Shown: positions 7,798 through 13,584 of the stretch, piece by piece
Layout of the letters: every line of letters begins with the position of its first letter
Numbering within the stretch: the first letter of the stretch is position 1
Source: an uncultured Pseudomonadota bacterium
GTDB taxonomy: Bacteria > Desulfobacterota_B > Binatia > UBA9968
Assembly: GCA_946478635.1 (NCBI GenBank)
Contig: CAMLCX010000083.1
Location: forward strand, 1 to 13,584
Direction of reading: 5' to 3'
DNA: 13,584 bases
The notes under the pieces: generated by a model
The model's database searches: none
What the model was told of the DNA's origin: nothing
What the model saw: only the letters and a program-made list of their open reading frames with translations
Program-made: the position numbers and the translations under genes

Positions 7798-7995
7798 TCC
7801 GTACCCGATCGAATTAGCAATGGAACCCATCCGGCCAAGCGTCGAGTTCGGGTTCAGCGAGCCCATCGATTCGCGAATAATGGAATCCGCTTGGAACATT
7901 TTCTTATTTTCAGCAACGCTCAATAGGAAACGTGCCGCATGGCCGCGGAAAAGCAGCCGGCCGTGGTGGTACACCGATTGCGTCGTAGCTTTTGC

Positions 7996-8018
7996 CAACG
8001 GACTAAATTCATCCGTTG
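7996..8018 (+). promoter_or_regulatory. Candidate operator of the Rrf2 regulator (7+9+7 dyad)
   Basis: CAACGGA (7996-8002) and TCCGTTG (8012-8018) are a perfect inverted repeat around an AT-rich nine-base centre, 23 bases in all, ending ten bases before the rrf2 start codon. Size and place fit the operators of Rrf2 dimers such as NsrR and IscR, which commonly repress their own genes. The bases differ from the E. coli NsrR and IscR consensus sites as I know them. No strong -10/-35 pair is seen before it: only TTGCGT at 7978-7983 with a poor -10. Confidence 0.5.
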
Positions 8019-8028
8019 ACTCCGACAG

Positions 8029-8439
8029 ATGAAGCTGGGCAAAGAGAGCCGCTATGCAATTGAGGGACTGATGGTGTTGGCGACGAACCGAATCGGCACG
8101 ACCATCCAACTCCGAGACATCGCGAAGGCGGCGGGAGCCCCGCCTAGTTTCCTTGCGAAGATATTCCAAAAGCTCAACAGGGCGAACATCGTAATTTCTT
8201 CTCGTGGCGCCATACGGGGCTACGCTCTCGCTCGTCGCCCGGACGCTATCAATATGTCGGATATTTTTGCCGCCGTGGAGGGCGGCGATGTCTTTGATCG
8301 CTGTATCTTTTGGAGTGAGCGTTGCGCCGATCTTTCGCCCTGCCCGATTCATTTTGAGTGGAAACAGGCGCGCCAAGCCATCACCGGACTCATGCAGCGA
8401 ACAACGTTAGCCGACTTAGCGAGGAAAAAAAGGGCGTAA
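8029..8439 (+). CDS. Rrf2-family transcriptional regulator with a Cys triad (NsrR/IscR-like)
   Basis: This 136-residue regulator begins MKLGKESRYAIEGLMVLA, the typical opening of the Rrf2 family, and has a winged helix-turn-helix (recognition region about residues 27-50, IQLRDIAKAAGAPPSFLAKI), followed by the wing SSRGAIRGYALAR. Cys92, Cys99 and Cys105 stand where NsrR and IscR bind their Fe-S cluster; the spacing is C-x6-C-x5-C. NsrR senses nitric oxide through this cluster, IscR senses cluster supply. With NnrS-like and hemerythrin genes divergent and an NxrA-type oxidoreductase downstream, an NsrR-like NO sensor is the favoured role, but this is inferred. No clear ribosome-binding site is seen; the start is chosen from family alignment. 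The stop is 44 bases before the cytochrome gene, so it heads that operon. Confidence 0.88.
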   Translation: MKLGKESRYAIEGLMVLATNRIGTTIQLRDIAKAAGAPPSFLAKIFQKLNRANIVISSRGAIRGYALARRPDAINMSDIFAAVEGGDVFDRCIFWSERCADLSPCPIHFEWKQARQAITGLMQRTTLADLARKKRA

Positions 8440-8483
8440 GTCATTTTGATCGATCGGATAGCCATCTGGTGGAGGGACCCGAG

Positions 8484-10064
8484 ATGAAATGGGTTTTTTC
8501 TTCTGTGGTCGCGGCGATTCTAATTCTCAGCACTCTCGCGGTCATCAAATCCGCGGAGGTCAAATCACCGCCAGCTTCTCCCCAACTGCTTGCCATTGGA
8601 AAGCAGATCTTCGCCCAACAATGTGTAGCTTGCCACGGCGCCGGCGGCCGCGGTGACGGCGAGGCGGCCTATCTGCTCTATCCCAAACCGCGCGATTTCG
8701 TCGCAGCGAGGTATCGACTGGTCTCGACCTGGGATCGCGTGCCGACAGACCAAGATCTCTTCGACACGATTTCGCGCGGTATGCCCGGCTCGGCCATGCC
8801 GTCCTGGGAACATCTGGCGACGGAGCAACGATGGGGCTTGGTCCATTACATTAAATCCCTCGCGGAAAAGCCCATCGCCATTAGAGCTCAGAAAATGCCG
8901 GCGGCTGACGGAAGCGGCGGAGAGGGCATTATCGAAGTTCCCAAGCCTGCACCTTTTGATACGGCGGCAAGAGCCCGCGCCCTGGAGCTCTATAAGGATG
9001 CCTGCGCCTCATGTCACGGCGCGACGGCAAGAGGCGACGGCGCCCAAGAGCAGAGAGACGACGAGGGGTTTCCGACCCGACCGCGTGATCTCACCGCGGG
9101 CATTTTCAAAGGCAGCCCCAACCCGATCGCCCTGTACCGCCATATCGTCGCGGGCATTCCGGGAAGTCCGATGCCGATGAGCGATTGGGCCTACGGCGCC
9201 GACGCATGGCATTTGGTCAATTACGTACGTTCCCTTTCCAGTGACACGCAGCGCGCCCGAGCCGAGATGAAAAAATTTACCATTCAGGCGGCGCGCGTCA
9301 CTAGCCTGCCTGATCATCCGCAATCCGGCATCTGGCGCACGGCTACGCCGATCAATCTCCATCTCATGCCCCTGTGGTGGCGCAGTGACCGCCCGGAAGA
9401 AGTAACCGTGCGCGCACTCCACGACGGCAAAGCATTGGCGATTCTCATGGTGTGGCATGATGAAACCAACGACAGCACGGCGCTCCGTCCACAGGACTTC
9501 CGCGATGCCGCGGCAATCCAATTTTCATTAGACGCAAACCCGCCATTTTTTGCCATGGGCGCGACCGGAGCTGCGGTTAATATCTGGATGTGGAAATCCG
9601 AACGGCAAGCCGACTTGGATGTCGCGTATCAGGACGTCGAGAGAGCTTATCCGAATGTCGGCATCGATTCCTATCCCAACTTGACGCGTTCAGCCGTCGA
9701 ACAACCGTCTCGCCACGCTCTGACATTGCAATCGGATCCGACCTTCGTCACCGGCTGGGGCGCTGGCAATATCGTCTCCGATCCGCAGCGCAAGAGTGCC
9801 GTCGAAGATCTTGCGGCCCAAGGATTCGGCACACTCCAAGCAAGACCGCGGATCGAGCAAAAGATCGACGCTCGAGGGGTCTACGGAAAGGGCTCTTACG
9901 AGGTCATGTTTCGTCGATCGCTTGCGCCCACCGGCCGAGGCGCCGTGGCGCTCCAAGCGGGAGCGACGGTTCCCGTAGCTTTTGCGGTTTGGAACGGCAG
10001 CGCAGGAGATCGCGACGGCAAAAAATCAGTGACGATTTGGCAGGAGCTGAATATTGAAAAATGA
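8484..10064 (+). CDS. Diheme cytochrome c fused to an ethylbenzene-dehydrogenase-type heme-b domain (NxrC-like subunit)
   Basis: This 526-residue exported protein has an N-terminal signal or anchor helix (residues 5-22). Two cytochrome c domains follow, with heme motifs CVACH (47-51) and CASCH (174-178). Each has a likely methionine ligand after it, in PGSAMPSW (Met105) and PGSPMPMSDW (Met230). From about residue 280 to the end lies a domain like the gamma subunits of ethylbenzene, dimethyl sulfide and selenate/chlorate enzymes (EB_dh type), which bind one heme b; FFAMGATG (355-362) may supply a ligand, Met358. The protein would pass electrons between the molybdenum-iron-sulfur subunits and the respiratory chain in the periplasm. 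GGAGG stands eight bases before the ATG at 8484; an upstream ATG in the same frame lies within rrf2 and lacks a site. The NxrA-like gene follows after 116 bases. Confidence 0.88.
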   Translation: MKWVFSSVVAAILILSTLAVIKSAEVKSPPASPQLLAIGKQIFAQQCVACHGAGGRGDGEAAYLLYPKPRDFVAARYRLVSTWDRVPTDQDLFDTISRGMPGSAMPSWEHLATEQRWGLVHYIKSLAEKPIAIRAQKMPAADGSGGEGIIEVPKPAPFDTAARARALELYKDACASCHGATARGDGAQEQRDDEGFPTRPRDLTAGIFKGSPNPIALYRHIVAGIPGSPMPMSDWAYGADAWHLVNYVRSLSSDTQRARAEMKKFTIQAARVTSLPDHPQSGIWRTATPINLHLMPLWWRSDRPEEVTVRALHDGKALAILMVWHDETNDSTALRPQDFRDAAAIQFSLDANPPFFAMGATGAAVNIWMWKSERQADLDVAYQDVERAYPNVGIDSYPNLTRSAVEQPSRHALTLQSDPTFVTGWGAGNIVSDPQRKSAVEDLAAQGFGTLQARPRIEQKIDARGVYGKGSYEVMFRRSLAPTGRGAVALQAGATVPVAFAVWNGSAGDRDGKKSVTIWQELNIEK

Positions 10065-10068
10065 GGCT

Positions 10069-10160
10069 GTTCAAAGTTCAAGGTTTAAAGTTCAAAGTTA
10101 AGGAATGCGGTGACGACTATCGAGCTTCAACATTGAACCTTGAACTTTGAACCTTGAACA
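10069..10160. repeat. Heptamer repeats arranged as a long inverted repeat
   Basis: Five seven-base units run from 10069 to 10103 (GTTCAAA, GTTCAAG, GTTTAAA, GTTCAAA, GTTAAGG). After a 22-base spacer, units of the opposite sense occupy about 10126-10160 (one degenerate TTCAACA, then TTGAACC, TTGAACT, TTGAACC, TTGAACA). The two arms can pair over about 30 bases with a few mismatches. The repeat fills nearly all of the 116 bases between the cytochrome and NxrA-like genes and ends just before the NxrA ribosome-binding site. I recall similar heptamer clusters between genes in environmental genomes; their origin is not known to me. Confidence 0.8.
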
Positions 10161-10180
10161 AAAATTAGGGAGCGAGAAAA

Positions 10181-13100
10181 ATGAACGACGATGAAGCCAG
10201 AGAGATGATGCGGGTCACCCGCCGCGATTTTCTCAAGTGGATGGGCATCGGCACCGGCGCAGCGGCAATCGCTGCTGGCTCCTTGCATTATTTTAGACCG
10301 GCGGACGCCGGCGATAATCCTCTTGCGCGGTCGGTCAACCGAGAGTGGGAAAAGATTTACCGCGATCAGTACAAATACGATAGCGCTTTTGATTGGGTCT
10401 GCTCGCCCAACGACACCCACGCGTGCCGTGTTCGGGCTTACGTTCGCAATGGCATCGTGACGCGCATGGGGAGCACCTACGATTACCAAAACTACGCCGA
10501 CCTCTACGGCAACAAAGCAACCGTCAATTGGAATCCGCGCCAGTGCGCCAAGGGCTATACGTTTCATCGTGTGATCTACGGCCCCTACCGCCTGCGCCAC
10601 CCGATCGTGCGCAAAGGTTGGAAGGCCTGGGCCGACGCCGGTTTTCCCGAACTTACGCCCGAGAACAAGACGAGATACATGTTCGATGCCCGCGGCCAGG
10701 ACGAGTTCGTGCAAATTTCCTGGCCCGATGCCTTCGACTCCATTGCTAAAGCGCTGGTGGCGATTTCCACGCGTTACAGCGGGGAAGCGGGAAAACAACT
10801 TCTCCTGGCACAAGGCTATCAACCGGAAATGGTCGAAGAGACGGGCGGCGCCGGAACACGGACGGTGAAGATGCGCGGCGGCATGGGTCTGCTCGGCGTC
10901 ATCGGCAAGTATGGCATGTATCGCCTCAACAACTCACTCGCCCTGCTCGACGCAAAGATTCGCGGCGTCGGTCCCGACAAAGCCCGCGCCGGGCGCAATT
11001 TCTCGAACTACACCTGGCATGGCGATCAGGCGCCGGGCCATCCATGGGTGCACGGCCTGCAGGCTTCGGAGTGCGACTTCAACGATCTGCGTTTTTCCAA
11101 ACTCATTATCATGGATGGCAAAAACCTCGTCGAGAACAAACTCACGGACTCGCACTGGTTTATCGAATGCATGGAGCGCGGCGCAAAGATCGTCGTCATT
11201 GCGCCGGAATACGGCCCGCCTTCGACCAAAGCCGACTACTGGATTCCAATTCGGCCACAGACCGACGCCGCGCTTTGGCTCGGCATCACCAAATTGATGA
11301 TCGACAAGAAATGGTATGACGAAACATTCATCAAGCGCTTCACCGATTTTCCACTCCTGGTGCGCACGGACAATCTAAAACGGTTGCGCGCCCACGAGAT
11401 CTTCCCCGATTATAAAACCACGCTCGCCGCCGATGGGCCGTCGATGAAAATTCAAGGCTTGACCGCCGAGCAACACGCCAAGCTCGGCGATTTCGTGATT
11501 TGGGACGCAAAGAAAAACGGTCCGGTGGCCATTACCCGCGACGATGTCGGCGAGGCGATGGCCAAAAAAGGCTGGGAACCCGCCCTGGACGGCAAATTTA
11601 AAATTAAATTGCTGGACGGCAAGGACGTCGAAGTCGCGACCCTCTGGACTCTCTACCAGAGCCACCTAAAGGACTACGACCTTGAAACGGTAGCCGAAAT
11701 TACCCAGGCGCCGAAGGCGATGATCGAGCAGCTCGCCCAGGATATCGCGACCATGAAACCCGTCGCGATCCATCAGGGCGAAGGCATCAACCATTGGTTC
11801 CACGCAACTGAGATGAATCGCGCCGCCTACCTGCCGTTGATGCTCACGGGAAATATCGGCCAGCCCGGCGCCGGCTGCCACACCTGGGCGGGCAATTATA
11901 AAGCCGCCCTCTTCCAGGGCTCCCCGTGGACCGGCCCTGGCTTCAAAGGTTGGGTGGCGGAAGATCCGTTCAAGATGAACCTTGATCCGAAGGCCCACGG
12001 CAAAGAGATCCATGCCCATGCCTACACTAAGGACGAAGAGCCTGCTTACTGGAATCACGGCGATCTCGCTTTGATCGTGAACACGCCGAAGTTTGGCCGG
12101 AAAAATTTTACCGGGCAGAGCCATATGCCCACGCCCACCAAAGCTCTGCTCTTCAACAACGTCAATCTGATCAATAACGCCAAGTGGGCCTACGGCATGA
12201 TCAAGAACGTCAACCCGAATGTCGAGATGATCGTTTCGATGGACATTCAGATGACCGCTTCCATCGAGTATGCGGACCTCGCACTGCCCGCCAACTCGTG
12301 GCTCGAATTTGAAGGACTGGAAATCACTGCGAGTTGCTCGAATCCATTTCTACAAATTTGGAAAGGCGGCATTCCACCCGTCTTTGACAGCAAAGATGAC
12401 CTCAACATCATCGCCGGCATCGCCCACTCGCTCGCCGACGTCACCGGCGAAAAACGATTCCGCGATTGTTTTGCCTTTGCCGCGGCCGATAAACGGGGCA
12501 TTTACATCCAGCGCCTGCTCGATACCTGTACGACGACGGCCGGTTACAAGCTCACCGATATCATGGCCGGAAAGTACGGCCCTCCGGGCGGCTGTTTGTT
12601 AAACTTCCGCACCTATCCGCGCATTCCCTTCTTTGAACAGGTGCATGACAGCGAACCGTTCCATACGGACACAGGACGGCTGCATGCCTACGCGGACGTA
12701 CCTGAAGCGATCGAGTACGGCGAAAATTTCATCGTGCATCGCGAAGGGCCCGAAGCGACGCCGTATCTGCCCAACGTCATCGTCAGCTCCAATCCGCTGG
12801 TGCGGCCCGAGGACTACGGCATCCCCGCTAACGCCGAGCACTGGGATGAGCGCACCATCCGTAACATCAAGATGCCCTGGAGCAAGGTGAAACAGACCAA
12901 GAACTTCCTCTGGGAAAAGGGCTTCCAGTTCTACTGCCTGACGCCAAAGACGCGCCACCGGGTCCACAGCGGCTGGTCGAATGTCGACTGGCATATGTTG
13001 ATGGACTCTAACTTTGGCGATCCCTACCGCTTGGATAAACGCGCGCCCTGCGTCGGCGAACATCAAATGCACATGAACCCCCAGGCGGCGCGCGATCTGA

Positions 13101-13584
13101 ACATCAACGACGGCGACTATGTTTACGTCGACGCCAATCCGGCCGACCGGCCGTATCTCGGCGCTAAACCCGACGATCCGTTCTATCGCGTGTCGCGCCT
13201 CATGCTGCGCGTCACTTACAACCGGGCCTATCCGTACAACATCGTCATGATGAAACATGCGCCGTTTATTGCCACGGAGAAAAGCGTCAAAGCGCACGAA
13301 ACCCGTCCCGACGGCCGCGCGCTCTCGGAAAACACCGGGTACCAGGCCAATCTCCGCTACGGCTCACAGCAGTCGGTGACGCGTAACTGGCATATGCCGA
13401 TGCACCAGACCGATACGCTGTTCCATAAGACCAAAGCCTTCATGGGTTTTATCTTTGGCGGCGAGGCCGACAATCACGCGATCAACACGGTACCGAAAGA
13501 AACTCTCGTGCGGATCACCAAAGCCGAAGACGGCGGCATGGGTGGAAAAGGCATCTGGAAACCCGCAACCACCGGTTTTTCGCC
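10181..13584 (+). CDS. nxrA: NxrA-like catalytic subunit of a type II DMSO reductase-family molybdoenzyme (3' end outside window)
   Basis: About 1134 residues are visible without a stop, close to the roughly 1150 of Nitrospira-type nitrite oxidoreductase alpha subunits, so only a short C terminus is missing. A Tat signal (RRDFLKW, 14-20; cleavage likely after ADA, 41-43) places it in the periplasm. The N-terminal Fe-S cluster positions are Cys74, Asp78, Cys82 and Cys122, against His-x3-Cys-x3-Cys and a distant Cys in NarG. Asp282 (WHGDQAPG) aligns with the molybdenum-binding Asp of NarG and EbdA. Blocks such as IHQGEGINHWFHATEMNRA and NFRTYPRIPFFEQVHDS match my memory of Nitrospira/anammox NxrA, which oxidises nitrite to nitrate. 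Relatives reduce nitrate, selenate or chlorate or oxidise hydrocarbons, so direction and substrate remain to be shown. GGGAG lies eight bases before the ATG. The B subunit is expected downstream. Confidence 0.87.
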   Translation, partial: MNDDEAREMMRVTRRDFLKWMGIGTGAAAIAAGSLHYFRPADAGDNPLARSVNREWEKIYRDQYKYDSAFDWVCSPNDTHACRVRAYVRNGIVTRMGSTYDYQNYADLYGNKATVNWNPRQCAKGYTFHRVIYGPYRLRHPIVRKGWKAWADAGFPELTPENKTRYMFDARGQDEFVQISWPDAFDSIAKALVAISTRYSGEAGKQLLLAQGYQPEMVEETGGAGTRTVKMRGGMGLLGVIGKYGMYRLNNSLALLDAKIRGVGPDKARAGRNFSNYTWHGDQAPGHPWVHGLQASECDFNDLRFSKLIIMDGKNLVENKLTDSHWFIECMERGAKIVVIAPEYGPPSTKADYWIPIRPQTDAALWLGITKLMIDKKWYDETFIKRFTDFPLLVRTDNLKRLRAHEIFPDYKTTLAADGPSMKIQGLTAEQHAKLGDFVIWDAKKNGPVAITRDDVGEAMAKKGWEPALDGKFKIKLLDGKDVEVATLWTLYQSHLKDYDLETVAEITQAPKAMIEQLAQDIATMKPVAIHQGEGINHWFHATEMNRAAYLPLMLTGNIGQPGAGCHTWAGNYKAALFQGSPWTGPGFKGWVAEDPFKMNLDPKAHGKEIHAHAYTKDEEPAYWNHGDLALIVNTPKFGRKNFTGQSHMPTPTKALLFNNVNLINNAKWAYGMIKNVNPNVEMIVSMDIQMTASIEYADLALPANSWLEFEGLEITASCSNPFLQIWKGGIPPVFDSKDDLNIIAGIAHSLADVTGEKRFRDCFAFAAADKRGIYIQRLLDTCTTTAGYKLTDIMAGKYGPPGGCLLNFRTYPRIPFFEQVHDSEPFHTDTGRLHAYADVPEAIEYGENFIVHREGPEATPYLPNVIVSSNPLVRPEDYGIPANAEHWDERTIRNIKMPWSKVKQTKNFLWEKGFQFYCLTPKTRHRVHSGWSNVDWHMLMDSNFGDPYRLDKRAPCVGEHQMHMNPQAARDLNINDGDYVYVDANPADRPYLGAKPDDPFYRVSRLMLRVTYNRAYPYNIVMMKHAPFIATEKSVKAHETRPDGRALSENTGYQANLRYGSQQSVTRNWHMPMHQTDTLFHKTKAFMGFIFGGEADNHAINTVPKETLVRITKAEDGGMGGKGIWKPATTGFS

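Larger units (their letters stand above)
7729..8028. other. Divergent intergenic control region
   Basis: These 300 bases separate the minus-strand CMD-like gene from the plus-strand rrf2 gene. They contain the minus-strand promoter at 7768-7797 inside a wider dyad, and a perfect dyad at 7996-8018 just before rrf2. Open frames crossing it on both strands have no start with a ribosome-binding site and no recognisable domain. The remaining centre, about 7805-7990, shows no feature I can name. Confidence 0.6.

Noticed and set aside
7820..8032. A 70-codon plus-strand frame ending in an ATGA overlap with rrf2
   Set aside because: It has no ribosome-binding site, no recognisable domain and an unconvincing composition, and it covers the candidate operator. 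The overlap alone is not enough.
7729..8376. The 216-codon extension upstream of the CMD-like gene in the same minus-strand frame
   Set aside because: It runs antisense through rrf2 and across the promoter, and the family domain begins at the internal ATG that has a strong ribosome-binding site.
8425..8484. A run of seven A residues near the end of rrf2 where a -1 slip would join the rrf2 frame to the cytochrome frame with no stop between
   Set aside because: The fusion would attach a cytoplasmic DNA-binding protein to an exported cytochrome, and the cytochrome gene has its own GGAGG site and signal sequence. The open frame appears to be chance.
12599..13297. A 232-codon minus-strand open frame
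   Set aside because: It is the antisense shadow of the NxrA-like gene, whose conserved blocks cover the same bases.
1..13584. CRISPR arrays, tRNA or rRNA genes, transposases or phage genes
   Set aside because: Reading through the window showed no spaced identical repeats, no cloverleaf-like RNA gene and no protein of these families.

Overview
The window is a moderately GC-rich, densely coded stretch of a bacterial genome. It holds one strongly supported respiratory locus and a long convoy of genes on the opposite strand. The best-recognised genes are a nitrite-oxidoreductase-type (NxrA-like) molybdoenzyme with a Tat signal, a cytochrome c/heme-b partner subunit, a cysteine-containing Rrf2 regulator, an NnrS-like protein, a hemerythrin and a complete tripartite tricarboxylate transporter. 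Together these suggest an uncultured, respiratory Gram-negative-type bacterium, of the kind seen in soil or sediment lineages such as Rokubacteria, NC10/Methylomirabilota, Tectomicrobia, Binatota or Nitrospira-like groups. The lineage cannot be settled from this sequence alone.

Layout. Bases 1-105 carry a palindromic intergenic repeat that may also terminate transcription of the gene beside it. Bases 106-4187 (minus strand, read right to left) encode a tctC-tctA-tctB solute uptake system followed by a divergent polysaccharide-deacetylase-fold protein. Bases 4304-6097 (minus) hold a radical SAM/SPASM protein and a hemerythrin-like protein 18 bases apart. Bases 6220-7728 (minus) hold an NnrS-like heme-type membrane protein and a small carboxymuconolactone-decarboxylase-like protein. 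Bases 7729-8028 are a divergent control region with a good sigma70-like promoter (minus strand) lying within a dyad, and a perfect 7+9+7 dyad just before the plus-strand regulator. Bases 8029-13584 (plus) hold an Rrf2-family regulator with three cysteines, a 526-residue fusion of two cytochrome c domains and an ethylbenzene-dehydrogenase-type heme-b domain, and the catalytic NxrA-like subunit, which runs off the window close to its expected end.

How it may work together. The catalytic subunit and the heme subunit look like the A and C parts of a periplasmic type II DMSO-reductase-family enzyme. The iron-sulfur B subunit is expected just beyond base 13584. The regulator at the head of that operon resembles the Fe-S sensors NsrR and IscR. 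The divergent genes include candidates for nitric oxide or reactive-nitrogen handling (NnrS-like, hemerythrin). A plausible reading is a nitrite-oxidising or nitrate-reducing module wired to a nitrosative-stress regulator. That link is inference. The gene families are read from the sequence and from memory of family motifs, without database searches.
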